This document shows positions 16,984-25,724 of a stretch of 64,000 nucleotides of DNA, piece after piece (position 1 is the stretch's first letter; the number at the start of each line of letters is the position of its first letter). The notes below the pieces were generated by a model. It was not told where the DNA came from. It did no database searches and worked only from the letters and a program-made list of their open reading frames with translations. The position numbers and the translations under genes were made by a program. The DNA is from Gammaproteobacteria bacterium (lineage in GTDB: Bacteria > Pseudomonadota > Gammaproteobacteria > Steroidobacterales > Steroidobacteraceae). The stretch lies in assembly GCA_003137095.1 (NCBI GenBank), contig PLET01000063.1, positions 1 to 64,000 of the forward strand. Reading direction: 5' to 3'.

Positions 16984-19195
16984 GGGTCACCGCCTCCAAG
17001 CCGGGGCTGTGGAAGGATTGATTCGGAAGATGGGCGCACCAGCGCCGCCACATGTGGCGGATGGCACACTCGAAGGCGTCGGCTATGGCGCCGGCCTGGC
17101 TGCCGGGCGCCCGCTGCAGACGCGAACGCAGACCGCCGCGCACGTCGGCCAGCTCCCCCAGGTGGGTGGCCCAATAACGGCCTAATGCCACGAACTGCAC
17201 CTCGGTCTCGGCGGTGAATCCCTGCAGATCCAATTGTCCGAGTATCGCCGCCCCGGCCCGCGACGGCGGCGTCGATCCGGCCAACGTGAGCGTGGGTACC
17301 CCCATCCACACCGCATGCATGGTCGTGGTCCCGCCGTTGTACGGATGGGTGTCGAGGCACAGGTCCACACGATGGTGAAGCGCCAGGTATTGCTCCATGC
17401 CACAGCGCGGATGAAACGTCAGCCGCTCGACGGTGATGCCGTGCGCAGCAAACATCGCGATGAGCGTGTCCTGCTCCTTGACCGGCAGACCGGCGAGCAG
17501 CATGCGGCTGTCGGGCAATGCAATCAACAATCGTGCCCACAGGCGCAATGTCGCCGCAGTGATCTTACCCAGGCGGTTGAAGCTGCCGAAGGTGATGTGG
17601 CCCGTGCCGAGTGCCGGCAGCGGATTCACGGGCGGCGCCGCGGCATAGGGCTGAAACGGCGCCAGCGCCGGCAGGTACACGAGCTTTTCGGTGAAGTAAC
17701 GGTCGAATCGGCCCGGCGGCAGGAAGTGGCGGTCGGACAGGTAGTAATCCATGGCGCGCAGCCCGGTGGTTCCGGGATACCCCATCCAACTCGCCTGGAT
17801 GGGCGCGGGCTTGCGCGCGAAGGTCCGCAATCGATTGAGCGACGTGTGGCCCGAAAGATCGATCAGCACGTCGATGCCGTCGCTCTCGATGCGGTCCGCC
17901 AGTTGGGCCGGCGAGAGACTGCGAACCGCGTGCCAGTGCCTGACGTATCCGCGCAGCCGAGCGCTGACCTCATCCTCCGCCGCGTTGACGTGGTAGACAT
18001 GCAGTTCCAAGCCGGGACGATCCCGTAGCTGTGCCAGGATGGGCTCGATGAAATTGGCGATGGGGTGGCGGCACAAGTCACCCGAGACGAACCCAACCTG
18101 CAGGCGGCGCTCCGGGTCGGGGATGTTCGCGTGCCGCGGGCGCGAGGCGGGGGCCGCGGCAGCGATTCGTTCGCCGATCTTCAGGTGCTCGGCGAACAAG
18201 GCGTCCGCCCCGATGTCGGGGTTGTGGCTGAGCATGAACAGCAAACCGGTATAGCTGTCATCCGGAAGGTCCTGAGCCGGCAGCGAAATCGCCCGTCGAT
18301 AGCAGGCTTCGGCCTCGGCAAATCGGCCCTGAAGCTGATAGGTGCTTGCAAGATGGGAGTGCGCCGCGGCGTATTGCGGGGCGATTTGCAAGGCACTGCG
18401 CAAACTGCGTTCCGCCTCGTCGAGGCGATCCAGCTTGTTGAACACGGTCCCCAGATTCTTGTGCGTTTCGGCATCCTGCGGCGCGGTGCGTATGGCCTCC
18501 TGCATCGCGGCGACCGCGTCTTGCGCGCAGCCCGACGCGAACAGCAGGGCACCGAGCGTCTTCCAGCCCAGGGCCCGCTCGGGAAAACGTTCGGTCAAGC
18601 CGCGGGCGAACGCCAGGCCGTCGGCGAATTGCCCCTTCTGCAACATGGCAGCCAGCGACTTCTCTTCATCGCGGGCGAGCCGCTCGCGCCGGCGAGAGGC
18701 CGCGCGCGACGGCCTCATCGCGCCCGAGGCCGCGGCGCCCCGCTCGGGTGCCGCCTGCGGTGACGCGTTCTGGTGTGACACGTTCTGCTGTGACGACGCG
18801 ATCTGCGCCGACGCGTTCTGCTGTGACGCGTCCTGCGGTGGCGCGGCCTGCAGCCGGGTTGCGAACTCCGTGACGGCGGCGCCCGCCAGTCCATGCTGCT
18901 TGGCGAGTGCCAGCGTCGTACGGGCATCCTCCAGTCGACCGGCCAGAAGCAGCGCCTCGAGATAGCCCAACCAGTAATCGGGAAGTTGCGGACTCGCCTC
19001 CAGGGCCGCGAGCAGATACGGCATGGCCTCCAGGGGACGATGCAATTGCACGTTCAACATGCCGAAACAGTGATTGGCTGCGGCATGCCGCCCGTCGATG
19101 AGGAGCACGTCCCGATAGAGGCGCTCCGCTTCATCCAGTTGCCCCTCGAGCTGCCGCTGCACGGCGTTGGCGCACAGTTCATCGAGGGCCGACAT
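16976..19195 (-). CDS. TPR-containing SPINDLY-type O-linked N-acetylglucosaminyltransferase
   Basis: A 739-residue cytoplasmic GT41-family glycosyltransferase. The N-terminal TPR units (about 1-120, then about 180-310 with ETHKNLGTVFNKLDRLDEA and AAHSHLASTYQLQGRFAEA) would bind the protein acceptor. Between them lies a Gln/Asn/Ser/Ala-rich linker (about 115-150) built from short repeats. The catalytic part starts at LQVGFVSGDLCRHPIANF (about 366) and contains DVLIDLSGHTSLNRLRTFA, IQASWMGYPGTTGLRAMDYY, ITFGSFNRLGKI and LCLDTHPYNGGTTTMHAVWMGVP, all hallmarks of the family. It would transfer a sugar to Ser/Thr of a protein. It is first in an operon with a sugar aminotransferase and modifying enzymes. 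GGAGG lies ten bases ahead of the start. Confidence 0.93.
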   Translation of the reverse strand: MSALDELCANAVQRQLEGQLDEAERLYRDVLLIDGRHAAANHCFGMLNVQLHRPLEAMPYLLAALEASPQLPDYWLGYLEALLLAGRLEDARTTLALAKQHGLAGAAVTEFATRLQAAPPQDASQQNASAQIASSQQNVSHQNASPQAAPERGAAASGAMRPSRAASRRRERLARDEEKSLAAMLQKGQFADGLAFARGLTERFPERALGWKTLGALLFASGCAQDAVAAMQEAIRTAPQDAETHKNLGTVFNKLDRLDEAERSLRSALQIAPQYAAAHSHLASTYQLQGRFAEAEACYRRAISLPAQDLPDDSYTGLLFMLSHNPDIGADALFAEHLKIGERIAAAAPASRPRHANIPDPERRLQVGFVSGDLCRHPIANFIEPILAQLRDRPGLELHVYHVNAAEDEVSARLRGYVRHWHAVRSLSPAQLADRIESDGIDVLIDLSGHTSLNRLRTFARKPAPIQASWMGYPGTTGLRAMDYYLSDRHFLPPGRFDRYFTEKLVYLPALAPFQPYAAAPPVNPLPALGTGHITFGSFNRLGKITAATLRLWARLLIALPDSRMLLAGLPVKEQDTLIAMFAAHGITVERLTFHPRCGMEQYLALHHRVDLCLDTHPYNGGTTTMHAVWMGVPTLTLAGSTPPSRAGAAILGQLDLQGFTAETEVQFVALGRYWATHLGELADVRGGLRSRLQRAPGSQAGAIADAFECAIRHMWRRWCAHLPNQSFHSPGLEAVTHV
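18762..18839. repeat. 15-bp-period repeats in the O-GlcNAc transferase linker
   Basis: Imperfect tandem units of 15 bp (one of 18), pattern GACGCGTTCTG(C/G)(T/G)GT, encode on the minus strand the run of Asn/Asp-Ala-Ser-x-Gln units that separates the two TPR blocks. The units keep the reading frame, so the linker can change length without disrupting the enzyme. Confidence 0.75.
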
Positions 19196-19243
19196 GGCGA
19201 TGGCGCCTCCGCAGTCGATGAATCATGGACGTGCGACACCTTC

Positions 19244-19374
19244 GGGGAATTAATTAATTATGTTAACCCCCGGCGTGCTGCGGCGCCCGTTAAGGGCGTC
19301 ACACTTCGCGTGCGTTGGTTGCGCCTTACGTTCTGCCATTCGGAGAATGGCCGCTCATTATGTGAACCAATGAG
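19244..19374. promoter_or_regulatory. Divergent regulatory region with paired direct and inverted repeats
   Basis: The 245-bp gap between the minus-strand O-GlcNAc transferase (start 19195) and the plus-strand NarL regulator (start 19441) holds an AT-rich island unlike its surroundings. ATTATGTTAACC at 19257-19268 recurs as ATTATGTGAACC at 19357-19368, exactly 100 bp apart. Two perfect inverted repeats lie close together: CCATTC-GGA-GAATGG (19336-19350) and CTCATT-9-AATGAG (19354-19374). TATGTT inside the first copy could serve as a -10 box. The arrangement looks like binding sites for a regulator acting on one or both genes. The operator role is inference. Confidence 0.45.
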
Positions 19375-19440
19375 TTGAATAAGGCGAACGCCGGGCGCAC
19401 GATTCCACGGGCGCCTCGCAGGACTACGGATGGTTGAATC

Positions 19441-20094
19441 ATGATGTGCGCGTCCGGCACGATCAGTGTCTTGATCGTCGATGATCACGCCATTCTGCGT
19501 GAAGGCCTCGCCTATATCCTGGAAAAGAATCCCGGAATCGCCGTGGCCGCCGCCGCCGCCTCCGGCACGCAAGCCGTTGCCGCGGCCCGAGCACACAAAC
19601 CGGCTGTGATCGTGATGGATCTGGTCCTGCCGGAAATGAGCGGACTGGACGCGACGCGGCGAATCCTGGCGGAATTGCCGGATACGCGGGTGATCATGCT
19701 GTCGATGCTGGACAGTCCCGAGCAGGTGTTCCATGCGCTGCGCGCCGGCGCGCTGGGCTATGTGCTCAAGCAGTCGGCGGCCACCGAAATCGTACAAGCC
19801 GTGCTCACGGTGGTGAAGGGCCGGCAGTATCTCAGTGCAGAGCTGTCGAATGCGCTCGCCGGCATGAACCTGGAGCACGCACGGCAAAGTCCGCTCGAAA
19901 GTCTGAGCGACCGCGAACGTGAAGTGTTGTACCTGACGGTGGCGAGCATGACCAGCGGTCAAATCGCCCGGCGGCTGAGCTTGTCGCCCAAAACCGTGGC
20001 CACCTATCGCGGCCGGATCATGGAGAAGCTCGGCGTTGCCGATCGGACCTCGCTGATCCGCTACGCCCTGCAAAACATCGGCATCCCGCGCTGA
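19441..20094 (+). CDS. NarL/FixJ-family response regulator
   Basis: A 217-residue two-domain response regulator. The receiver has the acidic pair in LIVDDHAILREGL (residues 10-22), phospho-acceptor D60 in VIVMDLVLPEMSG, the switch Ser in IMLSMLD and the conserved Lys in YVLKQSA (about 114). The LuxR-type HTH is at about 150-215: LSDREREVLYLTVASMTSGQ, IARRLSLSPKTVATYRGRIM, EKLGVADRTSLIRYAL. It should bind DNA as a dimer when phosphorylated. No histidine kinase is adjacent; the following REC-GGDEF-EAL and HPt genes suggest a phosphorelay in which the HPt protein could feed it. It is divergent from the glycosyltransferase operon and may control it. Confidence 0.93.
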   Translation: MMCASGTISVLIVDDHAILREGLAYILEKNPGIAVAAAAASGTQAVAAARAHKPAVIVMDLVLPEMSGLDATRRILAELPDTRVIMLSMLDSPEQVFHALRAGALGYVLKQSAATEIVQAVLTVVKGRQYLSAELSNALAGMNLEHARQSPLESLSDREREVLYLTVASMTSGQIARRLSLSPKTVATYRGRIMEKLGVADRTSLIRYALQNIGIPR

Positions 20095-20212
20095 CACGCC
20101 GCCGGGGTTACGGATTATGTTCCCCATGTGTCGAACTTTCCCTACAGCGCACCCGGCATCCCGGCGCCTAAGCTCGGCATCGCGGGTGGCCGCACCCCCT
20201 GCAAGGATTGCA

Positions 20213-21964
20213 ATGCGCGACAACCTCAATATCCTGTTCGTCGACGATCATCCACTGGACGTGATGATCGAGGAATTCGAGCTCAAGCGCGAGGGTTTGG
20301 TGTTCGTCTCGCGCACGGCGACGAACGAGCCGGAATTGATGCAAGCGCTGATGGAGTTCCGGCCAGACGTGGTGCTGTGCGATTACAACATGCCCGGGCT
20401 TTCGGGACTGCATGCCATGCAGTGTTCCCGCAGGCTGCGGCCCGCCACCCCGGTGTTGATGGTCTCCGGCGCCATCGCGGAGTACACCGCCATCGAGTGT
20501 CTGAACCGCGGCGCGACGGACTATCTCCTGAAATCGAACCTGCGCCGACTGGGACCCGCGGTGCGGCGCGCCGTTGCCGATGTGCTGCATCGACAGCAGC
20601 TCGAGGACCGCATCGAGCGGCTCACCTACTACGATACGGTGACCGGGTTGCCCAACCTGGCCAGTATCGATCAATTTTTCGGTCATTGCGTGGAACGCGC
20701 CCGGGTGCAGAACTGTCGATTGGCGCTGGCGGCCTTTGATCTGGATAAATTCAGGTACGTCGATGAAGGCATCGGCCGGCAACTCGCGGACCAGGCGTTG
20801 AAGGACATCAGCGCCAGTCTGCAATCGATCTCGCCGAACCCCGGCTGCGTGGCGCGCGTGGGCGCAGACCAATTCCTCATGGTGCTTTCCGACATCGGCA
20901 CGGACCTGCAGATCCGTCCACTCATCGACCGGTTGCTCGAAGTGATCGCGGGGCCCCGCCGGCTGGCCGGCAGGGATTTGCGGGTCACGGCGAGTGCGGG
21001 TGTGGCGCTGTACCCGCGGGATGGCGCGAACTTCGAAACTCTGCTCTGCCATGCCACCGCGGCGCTGCACGAAGCCAAGGACACACGTCCCGGCAGCTTC
21101 CTTTTCTACCGGGACGACATTTCCAGCCGCAATAAAAAGCGGCGGCAATTGGAATCGGATCTGCGCCACGCCGTCGAGAGCAACGAGCTCTGCCTGTATT
21201 ACCAGCCGCAATTCGACATTGCCGGCGGTCAGGTGTGCGGCGTCGAGGCGCTCGCCCGATGGTTCCGCGTCGAGGGCAAGAGTATCGCACCCTCGGTGTT
21301 CATCCCCTTGGCGGAGCGGATCCACCTGATCGGCGCGCTCGGCACCTGGGCGCTGCGCAACGCCTGTACCACCATGGCCTCCTGGTCCGGCGACGCAACG
21401 TCCGCGCCGCTTTGTGTCAATGTGTCCGTACATCAGATTTGCGCCGGATTCACGCCTGTGATCGCCGCTGCATTGGAAAGCAGCGGTCTTTCCCCCGGGC
21501 GGCTCGAACTGGAAATCACGGAGAGCGCACTGCTCGAAAACTCGGGTGCGGCACTGAAGTGCCTGCGGGATTGGAAACGACTGGGGGTGCGCCTCGCCGT
21601 GGATGATTTCGGCACCGGCTATTCGAACCTCAGCTACCTGTCGCGATTGCCGCTCGACCGGCTGAAGATCGACCGGTCGCTCATTCAAGGGCTGAGCCAG
21701 GATTCGCGGGTGGCTGCGGTGGTCAGAACCGTGGCCTCGCTGGGCCGAGAATTGGGCTTCACGGTGCTCGCCGAGGGGGTGGAGACCACGGACCAGCTCC
21801 GCCTGGTCAAGGATCTGGGCTGCGATCAGGCCCAGGGATTCCTGCTGATGCCGCCGGTGGCCGCCGCGGAAGCGCGTGCGGTACTGGAGGGGCGGTGGGC
21901 CGCCTTCGCGCAGGGCAGGCAACTTGCCGATGTCCGGGAGGCACGCCGAGATGGACTCCATTGA
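20213..21964 (+). CDS. REC-GGDEF-EAL protein, probable c-di-GMP phosphodiesterase
   Basis: A 583-residue three-domain signalling protein. The receiver (about 1-125) has FVDDH and phospho-acceptor D57 in VVLCDYNMPGLSG. The GGDEF-type domain (about 135-290) is degenerate: the signature reads GADQF at 217-221 and the metal-binding segment is FDLDKFRYVDE, so cyclase activity is unlikely, though GTP binding as a regulator remains possible. The EAL domain (about 310-565) keeps the catalytic residues: E345 in GVEALARWF, ITESALLENSG, VDDFGTGYSNLSYL, LKIDRSLIQ and LAEGVETTDQL. It should hydrolyse c-di-GMP when its receiver is phosphorylated. The start is set at the ATG after AAGGA; an upstream extension is open but does not look coding. 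Confidence 0.9.
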   Translation: MRDNLNILFVDDHPLDVMIEEFELKREGLVFVSRTATNEPELMQALMEFRPDVVLCDYNMPGLSGLHAMQCSRRLRPATPVLMVSGAIAEYTAIECLNRGATDYLLKSNLRRLGPAVRRAVADVLHRQQLEDRIERLTYYDTVTGLPNLASIDQFFGHCVERARVQNCRLALAAFDLDKFRYVDEGIGRQLADQALKDISASLQSISPNPGCVARVGADQFLMVLSDIGTDLQIRPLIDRLLEVIAGPRRLAGRDLRVTASAGVALYPRDGANFETLLCHATAALHEAKDTRPGSFLFYRDDISSRNKKRRQLESDLRHAVESNELCLYYQPQFDIAGGQVCGVEALARWFRVEGKSIAPSVFIPLAERIHLIGALGTWALRNACTTMASWSGDATSAPLCVNVSVHQICAGFTPVIAAALESSGLSPGRLELEITESALLENSGAALKCLRDWKRLGVRLAVDDFGTGYSNLSYLSRLPLDRLKIDRSLIQGLSQDSRVAAVVRTVASLGRELGFTVLAEGVETTDQLRLVKDLGCDQAQGFLLMPPVAAAEARAVLEGRWAAFAQGRQLADVREARRDGLH

Positions 21965-22406
21965 CCCACGGCCGCAGCCGCGGCGCGGCGAAGCGGATAC
22001 CGATGACCGATTCGACGTGCTGCGCGCGCGATATCGCCAGCGCCTCGGCGGCGATCGGACGGCCTTGCGCGGACTGCGCACGGAACTGCGGCGCGCCGAG
22101 GCGGATGCCGCTCCCGCACAGGAGAAGCTGCGCATGCTCGCCCATCGGATGGCCGGGGCGGCCGCGTTGTTCGCCGACCGCGGAATCTGTAGTGCCGCCA
22201 GCGCGCTGGAATCGGCGGCGATGGCCGCCCTGGAGGCGCACGCCGACAAGGACGATGCGAAGCTGTGGCGTGCCGCTCGGGCATTGACGGCGCTGCTGGA
22301 CCGCACGGACGATGCCGTATCCGCCGTGGTCGATCCCGGAAAAGCCGATCACGGAAGGTTCGATCACGTAAAGGCGGATTTAGACGGGGATTGCCGCTCG
22401 CGCTGA
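21951..22406 (+). CDS. HPt-domain phosphotransfer protein
   Basis: A 151-residue small helical protein with a histidine phosphotransfer domain. The signature is EKLRMLAHRMAGAAALFAD, with H65 as the predicted phosphorylated His; the AHRxAG-AALF pattern is typical of HPt modules. The preceding helix (DVLRARYRQRLGGDRTALRG) and later helices (AASALESAAMAALEAHADKD) complete the bundle. The start overlaps the REC-GGDEF-EAL gene by 14 bases and has GGGAGG about nine bases ahead. It probably shuttles phosphate from an unlinked hybrid kinase to the two receivers encoded just upstream. Some 25 C-terminal residues are repetitive and charged and look disordered. Confidence 0.8.
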   Translation: MDSIDPRPQPRRGEADTDDRFDVLRARYRQRLGGDRTALRGLRTELRRAEADAAPAQEKLRMLAHRMAGAAALFADRGICSAASALESAAMAALEAHADKDDAKLWRAARALTALLDRTDDAVSAVVDPGKADHGRFDHVKADLDGDCRSR

Positions 22407-22485
22407 GGTGCTGGTCCCGCCCTGGAGGCCTCGTCCCGCCCAGGGTCACCCGCTGCTACACTTCGAGTGCAAGCAGGAGGTACCC

Positions 22486-23829
22486 GTGGACGTAGTCTCA
22501 CCGCATCATCGCCTGGTCATCGCCTTGGTGCTGGCACTGGCACTGGCCGGATTTCCCCGCTCCGGCGCGGCCGCCGAAAGCGCTGCGCCGCGGCGCATTC
22601 TCATCCGTGCCGGCCACGTGCTCGATGTGCACAACGGCAACGAGGCTGCGGATCAAACCATCATTGTCAGCGGTGATTCGATCACTGCCATCGGCGCCAC
22701 GAGTGCCACGCCGAAACAGCCGGAGGACGAGGAAATCGATCTGCATGACATGACCGTGCTGCCCGGGCTGATCGACGTGCATACGCATCTGACCATGGAC
22801 AGCAATTTCGACCCGTACCACGAGCTGTCGACCAGCGTGGCCAAGAGCGCGCTGATCGGTGCGCACAATGCCCGGATCACGTTGCAGGCGGGCTTCACGA
22901 GCGTGCGCAACGTCCACGCCGAAGGCTATGCCGATGTGGATCTGCGGGACGCCATCAATGCCGGCCTGATCCCGGGTCCGCATATGCAGGTAAGCGGTCC
23001 GGCGCTCGGGATCACCGGCGGCCATTGCGACGAGAACCTGCTGCCCATCCAGTACCACCTGCAGGGCGGCGGGGTCGCCGACGGCATCGAGGCGGTCCAG
23101 CACAAGGTGCGCGAAACCATCAAATACGGCGCGGATCTGATCAAGATCTGCGCCACGGGCGGCGTTCTGTCGAAAGGCGATGATCCCCAGGCTTCCCAGT
23201 ACACGCTGGAGGAACTGAAGGCGATCGTGGCCGACGCGCACCGCCTCGGCCGCAAGGTCGCCGCACACGCCCATGGGGCGCAGGGCATTTTGTGGGCGAC
23301 CCAGGCCGGCGTCGACTCCATCGAGCACGGCTCCTACATGAATGATGAGGACATCGCCGCCATGAAGGCCCACGGCACTTACTTCGTTCCGACGGCCTAT
23401 CTGATCGATTGGATGCAGACCAACGGCCAGTTACCGGCGTTTTATCTGCAAAAGATGAAAGATGTGAGCGCGGTGGAGAAGGCGGGCGCCAAAAAGGCCA
23501 TCGCCGCGCACGTCAAGGTCGCCCTCGGCACTGATGCGGCGGTCTACCCGCATGGGCTGAACGCACACGAACTCGAGGTTTACGTGGATCAATTCGGCAT
23601 GTCGCCGCTCGCCGCCATCCAGACCGGCACCTTGAATGCGGCCGACCTGATGGGTTGGTCGGACAAGGCCGGTGCGCTCGATCCCGGCAAGTGGGCGGAC
23701 ATCATCGCCGTACGGGGCGATCCCCTGCATGATGTGAAAATCCTGCAGCACGTCGCATTCGTGATGAAATCCGGCGTGATCTACAAGGGCGGACCGTCGG
23801 CGCCTGCGGCCGGCGATCCCGGCACCTGA
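22486..23829 (+). CDS. Secreted metal-dependent amidohydrolase (imidazolonepropionase-like)
   Basis: A 447-residue exported member of the amidohydrolase superfamily, in the branch of Xaa-Pro and Xaa-Arg/Lys dipeptidases and related enzymes. The GTG start follows AGGAGG by five bases. A signal peptide covers about residues 1-30 (LVIALVLALALAGF). The binuclear metal site is visible: HTH in LPGLIDVHTHL, the lysine in ADLIKICATGGVLS, His in KVAAHAHG and DSIEHGS, and the catalytic Asp in VALGTDAAVYPHG. Length is usual. It stands convergent to the large esterase gene. Two relatives of similar build are in this window (28357 and 55677). The natural substrate cannot be told; dipeptides or cyclic imides are typical. 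Confidence 0.88.
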   Translation: MDVVSPHHRLVIALVLALALAGFPRSGAAAESAAPRRILIRAGHVLDVHNGNEAADQTIIVSGDSITAIGATSATPKQPEDEEIDLHDMTVLPGLIDVHTHLTMDSNFDPYHELSTSVAKSALIGAHNARITLQAGFTSVRNVHAEGYADVDLRDAINAGLIPGPHMQVSGPALGITGGHCDENLLPIQYHLQGGGVADGIEAVQHKVRETIKYGADLIKICATGGVLSKGDDPQASQYTLEELKAIVADAHRLGRKVAAHAHGAQGILWATQAGVDSIEHGSYMNDEDIAAMKAHGTYFVPTAYLIDWMQTNGQLPAFYLQKMKDVSAVEKAGAKKAIAAHVKVALGTDAAVYPHGLNAHELEVYVDQFGMSPLAAIQTGTLNAADLMGWSDKAGALDPGKWADIIAVRGDPLHDVKILQHVAFVMKSGVIYKGGPSAPAAGDPGT

Positions 23830-23837
23830 ACGATCGA

Positions 23838-25583
23838 TCAATACCGCCAACTCTGAAGATCCGCGCCGGCCGGAGCACTCGCCTCGATGCGCTTCAGTAT
23901 GCGCTGAAGATACATCGTGTAGTAGTGCAGGCGCGAGTACGCGTTCGGCGCGCCATGATCGCCGTTCCAGCAATGCTCGGCACGATCGCCGTAGTCCACC
24001 TCTCCTTCGTAGGGCGGATCGTGCAAGTCGTCGAGCAGCTGCTCGGCGAGGTAGACGGCGTCATTGAGGTAATAGCTGTCGGCGCTGCCGACGTAGAGGT
24101 GAATCTTGCCGCGCAGTTTGGGGCCGAGTTCACCCCAGTTGCGGCGCAGGATCTCGACCAGGTCATAGTGCTCCTTCCAGTAATCCGCAACTCGGCGATC
24201 AATCCTGCCGGTTCGCTTGTCGAAGATCGCCGCCGGGTAGCCGTCGGGTCCCTCCGGGCCATAGACGGCCTGCCAGATGTCGTACTGCTCGCCTGAACGG
24301 CCGTGATCGCCGAGCGTCAGCTCGTACCGGTTGACGCCGCGCTGCGTGGCGAAGATCTCGCCGAGGTAGTCGCGATAGGCGGGCCGCTCGAGGTGCTCAT
24401 GCGCGCCGCGAAGTAAGAAGGCGTTGTCATCCTTGTACAGGTCGATGACCGTGAAGGCGCTGAAGGTGACCGGATCCGGGCACGCGGCGAACGCACCGTT
24501 GTAATCGTCCGGATAGAATATCTGGGTCGCCAGCGCCTCCCAGCCGCCGGTCGATCCGCCATAGGTGAAGCGCGCCCATCCCTGACCGATGCCGCGGAAC
24601 GTCTTCTCGATGGCCGGTATCAGCTCCCGGTTGATCGCATCGCCGTACGGCCCGAGATTCGCCGAATTCACGGCATAACTGTCGTCGTAAAACGGATTGG
24701 CGTGCTGAATGTTGGCGACCAGGAATCGCGGAAATCCCGGCGAGATCCACTGCTGGTAATTCTTGTACGCCTCCTGCTGGATGATGCGGTTGTATCCGGC
24801 CAGGTGAAAGCGCTTCGAGTAATCCGGCTTCAATTCGGGATCCGGGGCCGTTTCGCGAAAATCGATGAGTTCGCGTTCAAAATGGCCGTGGAACACCATC
24901 AGCGGAAAGCGGGCCTGCGGGTGTTGATCGAAACCGAACGGCACCAGGACCTGCGCCGCCAGATACATGGGCCGGCCCCAGAACGCGGACAGCAACTCGC
25001 TCTTGATGCGGATGTGGCGCACGTAGGGTGTGTCCGGAAGCATCTCGAGCGGCGGAATTTCCTCCTTCAGGGAAATCCTGATCGTCGCAGGTTTGGCGGG
25101 GTCGAGATGCATCTTGACGGGCTTCGAATACCAGTTCCCCGGGGCCTCGTTCCAATGCTGGCCCTCGCCGCGATCGGGAGCGAGCTTGATGACCGACCCG
25201 TCGGCCCGATGGAACGTCTCGTAGCGGTTGAGCAGCGCCTGCACGAAGTAATCGCCCGCCGGCAGCTTCGCCAGGGATGCGATCGGCCACGCGACGGCCT
25301 GCGCGCCAACCAGCACGGTGCGCCCGGGCTTCAAGCCATCCACCGTGACGCCCAGCACGATCTGGCTGTCGGGCTGAAAGCTGATCTGGTTGCGCGGTTC
25401 ATCGCCGGGATCGGTCGACAGCAGGACGAGGATACGACCGTCTGCCGGTTGCGAACTGCGATCCGGCGGAAACGACACCGCGAATTGAAGCGCACCGGGG
25501 TCGTCCGCGTGCGAGGCTGCGGCGGACCCAAGCAGAACGACCAGCGCGAAAAACGGCAGAAAGGCTTGCATCGGACGTTGCAC
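23838..25583 (-). CDS. Secreted alpha/beta-hydrolase-like esterase
   Basis: A 581-residue exported protein. A GTG start with AAGGAG six bases ahead precedes a signal peptide (AFLPFFALVVLLGSAAASHA). Residues about 30-190 form a beta-rich N-terminal domain (ILVLLSTDPGDEPRNQISF). The C-terminal half is an alpha/beta hydrolase of the putative-esterase kind: FPLMVFHGHFERE for the oxyanion region, nucleophile Ser in RFTYGGSTGGWEALATQIFY (GxSxGG), and HCWNGDHGAPNAY near the end with the likely catalytic His. FAACPDPVTFSAFTVIDLY follows the nucleophile elbow. Similar proteins are known only as putative esterases. The substrate is unknown; ester-linked sugars or peptides are possible. It is divergent from the gene at 25725. 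Confidence 0.78.
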   Translation of the reverse strand: MQRPMQAFLPFFALVVLLGSAAASHADDPGALQFAVSFPPDRSSQPADGRILVLLSTDPGDEPRNQISFQPDSQIVLGVTVDGLKPGRTVLVGAQAVAWPIASLAKLPAGDYFVQALLNRYETFHRADGSVIKLAPDRGEGQHWNEAPGNWYSKPVKMHLDPAKPATIRISLKEEIPPLEMLPDTPYVRHIRIKSELLSAFWGRPMYLAAQVLVPFGFDQHPQARFPLMVFHGHFERELIDFRETAPDPELKPDYSKRFHLAGYNRIIQQEAYKNYQQWISPGFPRFLVANIQHANPFYDDSYAVNSANLGPYGDAINRELIPAIEKTFRGIGQGWARFTYGGSTGGWEALATQIFYPDDYNGAFAACPDPVTFSAFTVIDLYKDDNAFLLRGAHEHLERPAYRDYLGEIFATQRGVNRYELTLGDHGRSGEQYDIWQAVYGPEGPDGYPAAIFDKRTGRIDRRVADYWKEHYDLVEILRRNWGELGPKLRGKIHLYVGSADSYYLNDAVYLAEQLLDDLHDPPYEGEVDYGDRAEHCWNGDHGAPNAYSRLHYYTMYLQRILKRIEASAPAGADLQSWRY

Positions 25584-25724
25584 GACAGCTCCTTGAAGTT
25601 TCCGGACACATAATCAAACGCGGCGCCGCTCATGCCGAATTGTCATTTGACGCTGGCGGTTCGGCCGCGCTAGTTTAGCTGCAGCTGCGTTTGCGCGAAT
25701 GACCCGATCACCGACGGCGAGGCG

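Noticed and set aside
20168-22306. A 712-codon open frame on the minus strand across the REC-GGDEF-EAL gene
   Set aside because: It is antisense to a gene with clear REC, GGDEF-like and EAL motifs. Its translation is His/Arg/Gly-rich with no domain; long antisense frames are usual in GC-rich DNA.
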